64,000 nt of DNA from Singulisphaera sp. GP187 (GCF_900129635.1 NZ_FSRB01000001.1:372001-436000), one strand, 5' to 3'; shown: positions 52,553-62,091, counted from the stretch's first letter. Program-made: numbers and translations. The notes: generated by a model from the sequence alone, not told the origin.

Positions 52553-54829
52553 TCAGGACGCCCCGGCGGCGAGGTTCGCCGCCTTGGCATCGATCACGTC
52601 GGGCTCGCCGATCTTCGCGATGAGTTGATCGGTGCTGGTCGGGTCGACGGCCCGGCAGCTCTCGGTCAGCTTCGCGGCCAGTTCGTGCAGCTCGGCCCGC
52701 CAGGCGTTGGTGGAGGGGTCGGCGTTGACATCGAGGGCGCAGGCCCGTTCGAACTCACCGCAGAGCATGATCATCCGCTGGACGTGGCGGAAGATGATCC
52801 CCTCCTGCTTGGTCAGGTCGAGGCTCGTTACGAACTTGTTGAAGTTGCCGCCGAACTCGATCAGCTCGCCGATGCACCAGAGCGGGTCCGTGCGGACGTC
52901 GGTGACGTCGGGGTAGCACACGTCGAAATAGGACCTGAGCTTCTCCGCCACGGTCGGCGGCCTCTTCCTCCAATCGTCTTCGTCGTCGTCCTCGTCTTCT
53001 TCCTCGACCAGCGCGGCCATGAGCCCGCGCTGGATCAGCTCGGCATTGAGCTTCGAGGTGGCGAGGGCGCCCGACTCCAGCAGCTTGAGCGGGACCCGGA
53101 GACGTTTCCGGACCGGGCCGGGCACCTCCAGGGCGCTCTCCAGCGCTTGCACTCGCTCGTCGGCATCGGCCCCGGCCAGGATGTCGGTCAGGTAGGCGCC
53201 GTAGAGGGGATGGATGCTCCGGAACGCCAGCAGTTTCCCCAGCGCGGGCGTCGGCCAAGCCAGGGTCGGTGTGTAAGGTATCGGCGGCTGGCCGGCCTCC
53301 GGCGGAGGCGGCGGCTCGGGGCTCAGGGTCACGAACCCGCCGTCGTGCAGCGCCAGCAGCATTCGGTCAAGTGCCTTCTCGCCCGCGGCGATCCGCGGGT
53401 CGTCCATCAGCCGCTTGCGGACCGTGACGCGGATGATCTCGACTTCCGGCGAGACCTCGAGCAAGTAGGCCAGCAGCCGCCAGGGGAGCGCCCCCTTGCT
53501 GTAGAGCTTGCCGGGCGTGGCAGCCTGGAGCTGGTTGAAGTGCCCCTCGACCCAGTATTGCTCGGTCTCGCGGCGCTTCGGCCTCTTCTTCTTGAGGGCC
53601 TTCTTCGCCTTCAACAGGCCCAGGTCGCGGGTGTCCTCGGGGATGGCGTCGTACTTCGCCTTCCACCGCAGGATGTCGACGTCGTCGGAGTGGGCCAGGG
53701 CGTAGACGAAGCCCCGGTCGTCGAACTGAGGCCGGCCGGCCCGGCCGAAGATCTGGTGGGCGATGCTGGAGTCGATCAGCTTCTTGGCGCCGAAGGGGCC
53801 TTTCACCAGCGACGAGAGCACCACCGAGCGCGCGGGGAGGTTGATGCCGGCCGCCAGGGTCTCGGTGCAGACGACGACGGGGAGGAGCTTGCGCTCGAAG
53901 AGATCCTCGACGGCCAGGCGATACCTCGGCAGGAGCCCCGCGTGGTGGACGCCGACCCCTCGGTGGAGCAATCGCTTGAGTTTGGGGCCGGCTCCCTGGC
54001 CGAAGTCGAGCGCGTTGACCCGGTCGTGGAGTTCCTTCTTCTGCTCGTCGGACAGGTTGAGGTCCTTGCCCATGACGTTCTCGGCGACACTCCAGCATTC
54101 CTCACGGTCGAAGCAGAAGACCAGGGCGGGCGTCCGAGGGCCTTCCTCGTCGCCGCCCGCCATCACGACGAGCTGTTCGTTGAGGAATTGGTTGGGCACC
54201 CATTCGTAGGTCAGCGGCACCCGGCGTTCGTTGCCCTCGACCAGCGCGATCTTGCGGTCATGCTGCCGCGCCAGCCAACCCACGAATTCGGCCGAGTTGC
54301 CGACCGTCGCCGAGAGCAGGAGCAGGCGGACGTGGCTGGGCAGCATGCCGAGCGACAGTTCCCAGACGATCCCGCGCTCCAATTGGGCGAAGTTGTGGAA
54401 CTCGTCCATGACGCAGGCCGTCACGTCGGAGAAGTCGGCCCGGTTGAGCAGCCGGTTCAGGAGGATCTCGGCCACGACGACAAGCACTGGGGCCTCGGGG
54501 TTGACCTTGCGGCTGCCGGTGATCATCCCCACGTCCTCGCGGCGGAAGCCCCACTCAACCGCACGGTCCTGCATCTCCTGGAATTTCTGCTCGGTCAGCG
54601 CGACCAGGGGCGTCGTGTAGTAGGCGACCTTCCCTGTATGGAGCGCCTCGAAGAGGGCCGCCTCGGCGATCAGGGTCTTGCCCGTGCCCGTCGGCGCGCA
54701 GACGAGGACTCCCTGCTCTGACTCGAACCAGGCCGCCAGCGCGAGGTCTTGGACGGGATAGGGCTCGTAGGGCAACTGGTCCACATACCGCACGTACAAC
54801 TCGTCGCGCGTCGGAATCTCCAACGACAT
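52553..54829 (-). CDS. Ski2-like DEAD/DEAH-box helicase
   Basis: 758 residues from ATG 54829 (ggggga ribosome site ~10 bases upstream; ATG 54838 would be too close to it). Motif I VCAPTGTGKTLIAEAAL, motif II VMDEFHNF (DEFH), motif III LLLSATVGN, later VGVHHAGLLPRYR, TETLAAGINLPARSVV and HQIFGRAGRPQFDDRG. This set is typical of the Ski2/Mtr4/Hel308 group. An acidic linker (EEEDEDDDEDD) lies near residue 640. Probably acts on RNA or DNA in processing or repair. It is outside the mobile cluster and GC-rich. Confidence 0.85.
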   Translation of the reverse strand: MSLEIPTRDELYVRYVDQLPYEPYPVQDLALAAWFESEQGVLVCAPTGTGKTLIAEAALFEALHTGKVAYYTTPLVALTEQKFQEMQDRAVEWGFRREDVGMITGSRKVNPEAPVLVVVAEILLNRLLNRADFSDVTACVMDEFHNFAQLERGIVWELSLGMLPSHVRLLLLSATVGNSAEFVGWLARQHDRKIALVEGNERRVPLTYEWVPNQFLNEQLVVMAGGDEEGPRTPALVFCFDREECWSVAENVMGKDLNLSDEQKKELHDRVNALDFGQGAGPKLKRLLHRGVGVHHAGLLPRYRLAVEDLFERKLLPVVVCTETLAAGINLPARSVVLSSLVKGPFGAKKLIDSSIAHQIFGRAGRPQFDDRGFVYALAHSDDVDILRWKAKYDAIPEDTRDLGLLKAKKALKKKRPKRRETEQYWVEGHFNQLQAATPGKLYSKGALPWRLLAYLLEVSPEVEIIRVTVRKRLMDDPRIAAGEKALDRMLLALHDGGFVTLSPEPPPPPEAGQPPIPYTPTLAWPTPALGKLLAFRSIHPLYGAYLTDILAGADADERVQALESALEVPGPVRKRLRVPLKLLESGALATSKLNAELIQRGLMAALVEEEDEDDDEDDWRKRPPTVAEKLRSYFDVCYPDVTDVRTDPLWCIGELIEFGGNFNKFVTSLDLTKQEGIIFRHVQRMIMLCGEFERACALDVNADPSTNAWRAELHELAAKLTESCRAVDPTSTDQLIAKIGEPDVIDAKAANLAAGAS

Positions 54830-54883
54830 CAGGCGCATTCCCCCGAGCAGGTGGACAAGGACTCTATCGAGATTCTCTCACAC

Positions 54884-54937
54884 AGGGCAGGCTGAAGCCT
54901 GCCGTCTCGATCGGGTCGGCTGGCTTCAGCCTGCCCT
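54884..54937. repeat. 'AGGGCAGGCTGAAGCC' inverted repeat
   Basis: agggcaggctgaagcc and ggcttcagcctgccct, a perfect 16-bp inverted pair 22 bases apart, in the 500-base gap upstream of the helicase. Matches a common type of planctomycete intergenic repeat. The rest of the gap (54940-55260) has only a weak minus-strand frame (LILLFDRADDAHRFAEATHD) that may be a gene relic. Confidence 0.75.
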
Positions 54938-55263
54938 ACGAATTGAGCACGAGATTCGGACCGGACGCTCAGCTCCGGGTCGACCGCCCATACAAGACCC
55001 CCTCCAGTATGACCGACGATGCGATCTCCCGAAACCCGGTCGCTCCCTTGATGAGATTCGCGGAGGTCGAGAGAAAGCATGTTCGCGGCGTCTTGGCCGT
55101 TCGGAACACGAGACACGCGGGCGGTCGACCGTCTTGGTAGAGTTATGGACGCGGCAGGCGTCGTGAGTGGCCTCGGCGAAGCGGTGAGCGTCATCGGCGC
55201 GGTCGAACAGAAGGATCAAGTCGTTTGAAGGCAAAGGATTGCTTCTTAAGCTGGTGCCATTCG

Positions 55264-55311
55264 TCGATGAACCGAGAGCATCGGTGAGCTCGCCACGATC
55301 GGGTGGGTTCA
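55264..55311. repeat. 48-bp direct repeat, right copy
   Basis: tcgatgaaccgagagcatcg followed by gtgagctcgccacgatcgggtggg, matching 39608-39655 in the same orientation. Confidence 0.7.
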
Positions 55312-55329
55312 TTGAGGGGGAGAATCATC

Positions 55330-55815
55330 ATGGCAGCGAGTCAAGAACTTCGGGTTGGGGACCGTGCCCCTGACTTTACGCTCCCGTCGGCGACGGGGGA
55401 GATGGTGAGCCTCGCGAACTATCGGGGGAGGGCCGACGTCGTCTTGTTCTTTTATCCCAAGGACGAGACGGCGGTCTGCACCAAGGAAGCCTGCTCGTTC
55501 CGGGACAGCTATCAGGCGTTTCAAGAGGCGGGTGCCGAGGTGATCGGCATCAGTTCCGACTCCGCGGCGTCGCACCAGCGATTCGCCGAGCGCAATCACC
55601 TACCATTTCTACTACTTAGCGACGCTGACGGGCAAGTGCGGGCCCGCTACGGCGTCAAGAAAACGCTGGGACTCATCCCAGGGCGAACGACGTTTCTGAT
55701 CGATCGCGAAGGGATCATCAGGAGTCTTTTCTCCTCGCAGTTCCAGGCGGCCCGGCATGTGTCCGAGACACTGGGCGTCCTGCAGCGCCTGCATGCCAAG
55801 CGCCCGGCACCGTGA
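55330..55815 (+). CDS. bcp: Peroxiredoxin, BCP/PrxQ type
   Basis: 161 residues from ATG 55330 (gaggggg ribosome site). APDFTLPSATGEMVSLANYRG and FFYPKDETAVCTKEACSFRD: peroxidatic Cys in TAVCT with the resolving Cys five residues later (KEAC), the BCP arrangement. RTTFLIDREGIIR is the usual C-terminal strand. Cytoplasmic thiol peroxidase reduced by thioredoxin. Single gene. Confidence 0.92.
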   Translation: MAASQELRVGDRAPDFTLPSATGEMVSLANYRGRADVVLFFYPKDETAVCTKEACSFRDSYQAFQEAGAEVIGISSDSAASHQRFAERNHLPFLLLSDADGQVRARYGVKKTLGLIPGRTTFLIDREGIIRSLFSSQFQAARHVSETLGVLQRLHAKRPAP

Positions 55816-56021
55816 GTAAAGTCAATGCATCGACTGGATTTGTGGTGCGACCGGCTCGTTCGTCGACGTCGCGGGAGGTGGCCAGGAGTCGATTGGCCGT
55901 CATTCCTCGCGGCCGAAAAAAATGAAGTTGTATGAAACCAGGCTCCCCAGGGTAATAGATTCAGAGGAGCGGCCCACGAGGCGAACAGCACCGAGCGGCC
56001 GGCGCCAGGGAGTCTAGCCCG

Positions 56022-57401
56022 ATGAAGACGATGAGCCGAGACTTTCGGACCCTGTTTGGCGCTGGGGCGCTTGGAAGATGTACGGATGGCCAACTGCTCG
56101 ACGACTTCCTTGCCCGCCGGGAGGAGGCGGCGTTTGAAGAGCTGGTCAACCGGCACGGGCCGATGGTCTGGGGCGTCTGCCGACGCATCCTCCATCGTCA
56201 TCATGACGCCGAGGATGCGTTTCAGGCGACGTTCCTGGTGCTCGCCCGCAAGGGGGACTCGATAGTTCCTCGAGAGCGGCTCGGCAACTGGTTATACGGG
56301 GTCGCGGTGCAAACCGCTCTCAAGGCGCGGAGCCTGATCCTGAAACGAGGGGACCGCGAGAGGCAGGTCATGACGATGCCCGAACCGACGGCCCATCGAC
56401 CCCGCCTCTCGGACGACCTGGGCCGTTGGCTCGATGAGGAACTGAGTCGCTTGCCCGAGAAGTACCGCGCCCCGATCGTGCTATGCGACCTCGAAGGGGA
56501 GAGCCATCAAGCGGCGGCCGGCCGGCTGGGCTGGCCGGTTGGAACGCTCTCGGGCCGACTTTCGAGGGCACGAGACCTCCTGACGCGACGGCTGAACCGC
56601 CACGGTCAGGGGCTTTCGGCGGGAACCCTGACGGTGGCGCTGGCTCGAGAAGCGACGGCGGCGCCGGTTCCCCTCGCGCTGGTCGATTCCACCGCCAGGG
56701 CCGCCGCGCAATTCGCGGGCGGACGCGTGGCGACGGAGTTGCTCTCGGGCCAGGTGATAGCCCTGACGGAAAGCGTGCTGACGGCCTTGGTCTTGTCTAA
56801 GATTAAGGTAATAATTGTATGTGGGCTGATGGCGGGTCTCCTCGGCCTCAGCCTGGGTGGGCAGGTTGTGACGGCCGAAGTTCTCGAGGAACAAGCGATT
56901 TCAAAACGGGCGGAATCTCCCCGAGGGGAACCGGCGAAAGGCGAGGTGAAAGGGGATGCCAGGCCCCAGTCGGACCTCAAACTTCTTGAGGGGACCTGGT
57001 TTGGGTCAGTCACGGAATTCGGCGGCGAGCGTGATCCCGCCAAGCCGGTCAGGATTCCACCCCAGGTGAAACTCATCTTCGAGGGGGACCAACTCCGCTT
57101 TCGAGGCCCGAGACTCGACAAGTTGATCAGCTTCGGATCGGTTGAGGATACGGAATTCACCTTGAAACTGGGGGTCGAAGCGAACCAGCCGACGATTGAC
57201 CTGACGGTCTCGCCCATCGTGAACCACAACAAACCTCCGTTGACCTATCGCGGAATCTATTCACTAGAACGCGGTCATCTTCTCATTGGTTTGAACTTCC
57301 CTGGTCAAAAGCGGCCGAAGGACTTCAAGACAAAGGATCAGTTGCCTCAACTCATTCTTGATCTCGATTTGGCATTCGTCAGTGATTACAGACGTCAGTA
57401 A
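56022..57401 (+). CDS. ECF sigma factor with C-terminal TM helix and extracytoplasmic domain
   Basis: 459 residues. Sigma region 2 (FEELVNRHGPMVWGVCRRIL, HHDAEDAFQATFLVLAR, NWLYGVAVQTALKAR) and region 4 (LSRLPEKYRAPIVLCDLEGE, GRLGWPVGTLSGRLSRARDL) occupy residues 1-200. A TM helix follows at ~265-285 (VIIVCGLMAGLLGLSLGG), then a ~170-residue domain (LKLLEGTWFGSVTEFGGERD... LIFEGDQLRF) resembling the planctomycete TIGR03067 domain. Sigma, membrane anchor and possible sensor are thus in one chain, so regulated proteolysis is a likely release mechanism. Start could also be ATG 56031. Confidence 0.85.
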   Translation: MKTMSRDFRTLFGAGALGRCTDGQLLDDFLARREEAAFEELVNRHGPMVWGVCRRILHRHHDAEDAFQATFLVLARKGDSIVPRERLGNWLYGVAVQTALKARSLILKRGDRERQVMTMPEPTAHRPRLSDDLGRWLDEELSRLPEKYRAPIVLCDLEGESHQAAAGRLGWPVGTLSGRLSRARDLLTRRLNRHGQGLSAGTLTVALAREATAAPVPLALVDSTARAAAQFAGGRVATELLSGQVIALTESVLTALVLSKIKVIIVCGLMAGLLGLSLGGQVVTAEVLEEQAISKRAESPRGEPAKGEVKGDARPQSDLKLLEGTWFGSVTEFGGERDPAKPVRIPPQVKLIFEGDQLRFRGPRLDKLISFGSVEDTEFTLKLGVEANQPTIDLTVSPIVNHNKPPLTYRGIYSLERGHLLIGLNFPGQKRPKDFKTKDQLPQLILDLDLAFVSDYRRQ

Positions 57402-57408
57402 TTACCAT

Positions 57409-57540
57409 ATGATTGATTTGTCGGTTGATAGCCCGGTGAATGTTAAGGAATGGCAGGAGAGTAAGGTCATTTGGAAGGAACTTGGTGACCGGAAGAATCA
57501 CGCAATTTCGAGGAATCGTGAGCTGTTTGGGGATCGCTGA
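57409..57540 (+). CDS. Small hypothetical ORF
   Basis: 43 residues, MIDLSVDSPVNVKEWQESKV then IWKELGDRKNHA..., eight bases after the sigma gene. Less GC-rich than its surroundings and without a clear ribosome site. It could be the relic end of a gene. Confidence 0.3.
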   Translation: MIDLSVDSPVNVKEWQESKVIWKELGDRKNHAISRNRELFGDR

Positions 57541-57651
57541 ACATGGAACCAACGGCCTCGATTCGAGGTTACTGTAGCAAGGAGATCGGGTCGATGGATC
57601 GGGGTGGCCCGGAGCCGGGCGGAATACCCGGGAATTTGGCGACAGTTCGGC

Positions 57652-58512
57652 TCAGCCCAAGGCCAGCGCGGTCAGGCCGAGGACCATGGTCACGGCGGCG
57701 GCGATCCGCATGATCGACTGGCGCTCTGATAAGAGATGCGTGCCCATGAGGGTGGCGATCAGGATGCTGACTTCTCGGGCCGGGGCGATGTAGCTCACCG
57801 GGGTGAAGCTCATCGCGGCGAGCACGAGGATGTAGGCGGTCGGCACCAGCACGCCGATCGCAAGGACCGCTCGCCAGTGTTGATTCCAGCAGTGGCGGAC
57901 CTCGGCGCGGCGGCGGATCGCCAGCGGGGCGAGGACGGCGGCGAGGCCGACACTCGTCCCCCATTGCTGAATCAGCGGCGGCACGCCATACCGGCCCACG
58001 GCCTGCTTGTCGCAAATGGTGTAGGCGGCGATCAGGAGGCCGGTCAACAAACCTATGGCGACCGCCTGCTTGGTGTCGGCCGATGAGGTGCGGCGGGACG
58101 GGCCCGCGAGGGTGAAGACGCCCAGGGCGATGAGGACCGCGCCGAGCAGGGCCAACGCGGTCGGGCGCTCGCCGAGGAGCACGATCGCAGCGAGCGTGCT
58201 CAGGACCGGTCCGGTGCCTCGCGCCAGGGGGTAGACCAAGGAGAGGTCGCCGACCTTGTATCCGCGCTGGAGGACAACGAAGTAAGCGACGTGGATCAGG
58301 ACGCTGCCCAGAGTGTACGATAGGGCCGTCGGGCCAAGCGCCGGACGGTCGATGACGGCCAAGGCGATGGCGAACGGCGTGAGCAAGACCGCCGAGGTGG
58401 TGCCGTAGAGCCAGACGAGAACGGCGCCTCCGCCGGCCTGTTTGGCCAGCAGGTTCCAGAGGGCGTGCAGCACGGCCGCGGACAGGATCAAGGCCAGGGC
58501 CGTGAGCGTCAT
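57652..58512 (-). CDS. EamA/DMT-family transporter
   Basis: 286 residues from ATG 58512 (MTLTALALILSAAVLHALWN). Ten hydrophobic segments in two repeats of five; the first repeat has LHALWNLLAKQAGGGA and PLARGTGPVLSTLAAIVLLG, the second TYTICDKQAVGRYG-type and SYIAPAREVSILIATLMGTH followed by LLSERQ. These are typical EamA motifs. Probable small-metabolite exporter or permease. The open frame extends upstream to 59457, but that extension lies opposite the methyltransferase and is not real. Confidence 0.87.
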   Translation of the reverse strand: MTLTALALILSAAVLHALWNLLAKQAGGGAVLVWLYGTTSAVLLTPFAIALAVIDRPALGPTALSYTLGSVLIHVAYFVVLQRGYKVGDLSLVYPLARGTGPVLSTLAAIVLLGERPTALALLGAVLIALGVFTLAGPSRRTSSADTKQAVAIGLLTGLLIAAYTICDKQAVGRYGVPPLIQQWGTSVGLAAVLAPLAIRRRAEVRHCWNQHWRAVLAIGVLVPTAYILVLAAMSFTPVSYIAPAREVSILIATLMGTHLLSERQSIMRIAAAVTMVLGLTALALG

Positions 58513-58734
58513 AACCGGTTTGTTTCCGTGGTGTTGCGTTGAGTTTTGGGTGCGTGGCTCGAACCGGCCCGCTTCCCCTCGATGTGGGACCGCCAGTGTC
58601 TCCTGAGTTCGCGTCGTCGTCAATTGGTGGGCGCCGGTTCGCCGCGCGGGGGGTGAACCTCGGGCGGGTTTCGTGTGTCCAGGCGGGGTCAAGCCGGGAG
58701 CCCACGATCTCCAAATCAAATCGGGAGCGAAGTT

Positions 58735-59523
58735 GTGAGTCAAACGAGCGATACCGAAGGCCATCGTCAGCGGATTGTCGATCAGTTCACGCGTCAGGCC
58801 GTCCCCTTTCAAGAGATGCCTGCACACTCGAATGAGGATGCCTTCCGCCTTGTACTTCAGGCTTGCAAGGTCTCTGCATCGGATCGGGTCCTCGACTTGG
58901 CTTGTGGCCCGGGCCTGACCGCTTGCAGCTTTGCCGAGCTGGCCGCTCAGGTGACTGGGGTCGACCTCACCCCGGCGATGATCGACCAGGCTCGAGCCCT
59001 GCAACGCTCCAAGGGGCTGGATAACCTGGCCTGGCACGTCGGCGACGTCGGTTCGTTGCCGTTTCCCGACGCCTCGTTTTCGCTTGTGTTCACGCGATAT
59101 TCGTTTCATCACCTGCTCGATCCCAAGTCGGTCCTCGCCGAGATGGTGCGAGTCTGTGCGCCGGGGGGCCGGGTCGTGGTGGTGGATGTTTATACGGTCA
59201 GTCCCGACCAGGCTGAGGCCTACGATCAGGTCGAGAGGCTCCGTGACCCGTCCCACGTCCGAGCCTTGGGTCTGGACGAGCTCGAGGGCCTGTTTGACGA
59301 CGCGGGCCTGGAAGGGACGACGATCACGTTCGACAAGCTCGGCGTGGACCTGGAGGAGCTCCTCGGCGCGTCGTTCCCGAATCAGGGCGATGCCGATGAG
59401 GTCCGCCGGATCTTTACCCAGGACCTGGGAGTTGACCGGCTGGGAGTTGGTGCGCACCCGGTGGAGGGCCGAATTCGCTTCGCCTTCCCGCTCGTGATCC
59501 TGTCCGCGCGGAAGCCGAGCTGA
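58735..59523 (+). CDS. Class I SAM-dependent methyltransferase (UbiE/Methyltransf_11 type)
   Basis: 262 residues from GTG 58735 (gggagcga upstream). Motif I VLDLACGPGLTACSFAELA, acidic post-I VTGVDLTPAMIDQAR, GDVGSLPFPDASFSLVFTRY as motif II, and VCAPGGRVVVVDVY as motif III. SAM-binding residues all present. Substrate not deducible. It diverges from the EamA gene with a 222-base gap. Confidence 0.87.
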   Translation: MSQTSDTEGHRQRIVDQFTRQAVPFQEMPAHSNEDAFRLVLQACKVSASDRVLDLACGPGLTACSFAELAAQVTGVDLTPAMIDQARALQRSKGLDNLAWHVGDVGSLPFPDASFSLVFTRYSFHHLLDPKSVLAEMVRVCAPGGRVVVVDVYTVSPDQAEAYDQVERLRDPSHVRALGLDELEGLFDDAGLEGTTITFDKLGVDLEELLGASFPNQGDADEVRRIFTQDLGVDRLGVGAHPVEGRIRFAFPLVILSARKPS

Positions 59524-59563
59524 CCCTGGCGGTTCCCTTCGTTTGAGAAAGCCGAGGATTCGG

Positions 59564-60136
59564 ATGGGTAAGGTCTACGAACAGTTGGACGACAGCTTGA
59601 TCCAGTTCATCCAGCGCCAGCATCTCTTCTTCGTCGGCACCGCGCCGACCTCGCTGGACGGGATGCTCAATCTCTCCCCCAAAGGGCTGGACACCTTCCG
59701 GATCCTCGGCCCGAAGTCGGTCGCCTATCTCGATCTCATCGGCAGCGGGATCGAGACCCTGGCCCACCTGCGCCAGAACGGCCGGCTCACCCTGATGTTC
59801 TGCGCCTTGGAGGGACGCCCCTTGATCCTGCGGCTGTACGGCCAGGGCAGGGCGGTCGAGCCGGGCGAACCGGGATGGGACGACCTGCTGACGCATTTCC
59901 CGCACCACCCTGCGACTCGCTCCGTGGTCGTCATGGACATCGAACGAATCGCGGATTCGTGCGGCTGGGGCGTCCCTCGCTATGAATACAAGGGGGAGCG
60001 CGATCAGTTGGCCAACTATGCCGAGACCAAGGGGAAAGAGGGTCTCGACCGCTACAAAGCCGAGAAGAATCGAGCCAGCATCGACGGGTTCGCTGGGCTC
60101 CGACGGCTTGAAGGATCGCCATCATCAATAGATTGA
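59564..60136 (+). CDS. Pyridoxamine 5'-phosphate oxidase-fold protein
   Basis: 190 residues from ATG 59564 (MGKVYEQLDDSLIQFIQRQH). FFVGTAPTSLDGMLNLSPKG and FRILGPKSVAYLDLIGSGIE match the FMN-binding split-barrel family that includes general-stress flavoproteins. The C-terminus, VPRYEYKGERDQLANYAETK, is a helical extension common to planctomycete members. Likely an FMN- or F420-dependent oxidoreductase. 40 bases after the methyltransferase, so possibly co-transcribed. Confidence 0.82.
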   Translation: MGKVYEQLDDSLIQFIQRQHLFFVGTAPTSLDGMLNLSPKGLDTFRILGPKSVAYLDLIGSGIETLAHLRQNGRLTLMFCALEGRPLILRLYGQGRAVEPGEPGWDDLLTHFPHHPATRSVVVMDIERIADSCGWGVPRYEYKGERDQLANYAETKGKEGLDRYKAEKNRASIDGFAGLRRLEGSPSSID

Positions 60137-60269
60137 GGTTTTGAATCGGATAGCATGTCGATTGAGTCTTGGCTTGATCAGATTGTGCATTGTCGTACCG
60201 ATGAGGCGGCCGTTTGCGTAATGCAAGGGCGATTGACGGTCGCCCCTCGCTGCCAAGGAGTCTACCGTC

Positions 60270-60659
60270 TTGTCCCAGATCAAGATCTACGGAATCAAGG
60301 AAGCCTTGAACCCAGTGAAGGCACGGCTCTCGGACGTGATTCACTCGTGTGTGGTGGATGCGCTTCACTTTCCCGCCGACAAGCGGGCTCATCGGTTCTT
60401 TCCGATGGAGGCGGAAGACTTTTACTCGCCCGCGGGCCGCACGAACCGGTACACGATCATTGAAATCAGCATGTTCGAGGGGCGATCGGTGGAGGCCAAG
60501 ACTCACCTGATCCGCCTGCTGTTCGAGCGGATCGGGCAAGAGATCGGGATCAGCCCCAACGATGTGGAGGTGACGATCACGGAAACACCCCGCCACAACT
60601 GGGGTTTTCGCGGGCTCCCGGGGCATGAGATCGACTTGAACTACCAGGTCGAGGTGTAG
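60270..60659 (+). CDS. Tautomerase-family protein
   Basis: 129 residues from TTG 60270 (aaggag 10 bases upstream decides the start). MSQIKIYGIKEALNPVKARL, HRFFPMEAEDFYSP and TIIEISMFEGRSVEAKTHLI match the Tautomerase_2 group of the 4-oxalocrotonate tautomerase superfamily. The N-terminal Pro is not at residue 2 (Ser instead, if the initiator Met is removed), so classical Pro1 catalysis is doubtful. Function unknown. Confidence 0.8.
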   Translation: MSQIKIYGIKEALNPVKARLSDVIHSCVVDALHFPADKRAHRFFPMEAEDFYSPAGRTNRYTIIEISMFEGRSVEAKTHLIRLLFERIGQEIGISPNDVEVTITETPRHNWGFRGLPGHEIDLNYQVEV

Positions 60660-60806
60660 GCGAACCCGAGGTGGGTTGCGCGGATTCGGCTGCTCGTTCA
60701 CGAACGGGAGTTGTGCGGCTAGAATGAGCGATGTCGGAGCTTGGCGAGCTCGGAGGCGGGGCCCATGGGGCCTTGGCCCTCACTCGCGTTCCTTTGAGGA
60801 GGTTTG

Positions 60807-62066
60807 ATGATCGCCGCACCGATCCCCGTGGACGATGCCGAACGCCTGGAGGTGCTCCGTTCCCTTGACCTCCTCGACACGGCTCCCGAAGAGCGATTCG
60901 ACCGGATCACCCGGGTCTTGGGCCTCGTGATGGACGTCCCGATGGCGTACATCTCGCTGGTCGACTCTGACCGCCAGTGGTTCAAGTCGTCGTGTGGGCT
61001 GGCCTCGTCCGAGACGCCCCGCGAGGTTTCGTTTTGCGGGCATGCGATCCTCTCGGACGAGCCGTTGGTGGTTTCGGACGCCACCGAGGACGAGCGGTTC
61101 TGGGATAACCCGCTCGTGACGGGCGACCCCTTCGTCCGGTTTTACGCGGGGTATCCGATCGCCGGGCCGGGTGGCCAGAAGGTGGGCACCCTCTGCATCG
61201 CCGACCATCAGCCGAGAGAGCTTGAGCCCGACCAACTCTTGATCTTCAAGGAATTGGCACAACTCGTCGAGCGCGAGCTCGGGCTCACGGAGGTGGCCCA
61301 CCTGCAGCAAGAGCTGATCGCCAGCCAGCACTACCTGATGCGCGAGTTGTCTCAGGCGGCCGAGTACGTGCAAACGCTCCTGCCCGAACCGCTCGACGGC
61401 AAGATCCGGATCCGTTGGACGTTCCAGCCTTCTTCGCAACTCGGAGGGGACTTCTTCGGCTACGATTGGATCGACCTCGACCACTTCGCCATTTACCTGC
61501 TCGACGTCTCCGGTCATGGGGTCGGGGCTGCCTTGCTGTCGATCTCGGTGGCCAACGCCTTGCGCGGTCGGTCGCTGCCCAATACCGACTTCCGTGACCC
61601 CGCGATGGTGCTGGCCCGGCTCAACGACGCCTTCCCGATGGAGCGGCATGGCGAAAAATACTTTACGATCTGGTACGGGGTGTACGACCGCAAGAACCAG
61701 ACGTTGACCTATGCCAACGGCGGCCATCCCCCGCCGCTTCTGCTGTCGGGACCGTCGGCCGACCGGACTGCATCCGTCGCGTTGAGCGTGGGAAACTACG
61801 CCGTCGGGATCATTCCCGACGCCGAATTTCACGCCGGAGTTGTGGCGTTGGATCGGTTCAATAAACTCTTCGTTTTTAGCGACGGCGTTTATGAGATCAA
61901 GAAACCGGGCGGCTCGATGATGAGGCTCGAAGAACTGATGGATTACCTCGCCTCGAGTGCCGGCCCAAGCGGTCCCGACGAGGTTTTGCAGTTTGCCCAA
62001 GAATATGGGGAATCCGATCTGCTCGCCGACGACTTCTCCTTGATTGAGGTGGATATCTTGGCGTAA
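60807..62066 (+). CDS. GAF-domain PP2C-type serine phosphatase (RsbU-like)
   Basis: 419 residues from ATG 60807 (gaggaggttt upstream). The GAF domain (residues ~20-165) has ERFDRITRVLGLVMDVPMAY, SFCGHAILSDEPLVVSD and the YAGYPIAGPGGQKVGTLCI pattern. A short coiled linker leads to the SpoIIE/PP2C domain: SSQLGGDFFGYDWID (metal Asp), LLDVSGHGVGAALLSISVA, YANGGHPPPLLL, FVFSDGVYE and LADDFSLIEV. It probably dephosphorylates an anti-anti-sigma factor in response to a GAF-sensed signal. Confidence 0.9.
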   Translation: MIAAPIPVDDAERLEVLRSLDLLDTAPEERFDRITRVLGLVMDVPMAYISLVDSDRQWFKSSCGLASSETPREVSFCGHAILSDEPLVVSDATEDERFWDNPLVTGDPFVRFYAGYPIAGPGGQKVGTLCIADHQPRELEPDQLLIFKELAQLVERELGLTEVAHLQQELIASQHYLMRELSQAAEYVQTLLPEPLDGKIRIRWTFQPSSQLGGDFFGYDWIDLDHFAIYLLDVSGHGVGAALLSISVANALRGRSLPNTDFRDPAMVLARLNDAFPMERHGEKYFTIWYGVYDRKNQTLTYANGGHPPPLLLSGPSADRTASVALSVGNYAVGIIPDAEFHAGVVALDRFNKLFVFSDGVYEIKKPGGSMMRLEELMDYLASSAGPSGPDEVLQFAQEYGESDLLADDFSLIEVDILA

Positions 62067-62091
62067 GCAATTTGTTTTGTTTGTTCTCGGC

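Noticed and set aside
58513..59457. Upstream extension of the EamA gene frame
   Set aside because: It lies opposite the methyltransferase, and the natural first TM helix begins at ATG 58512.
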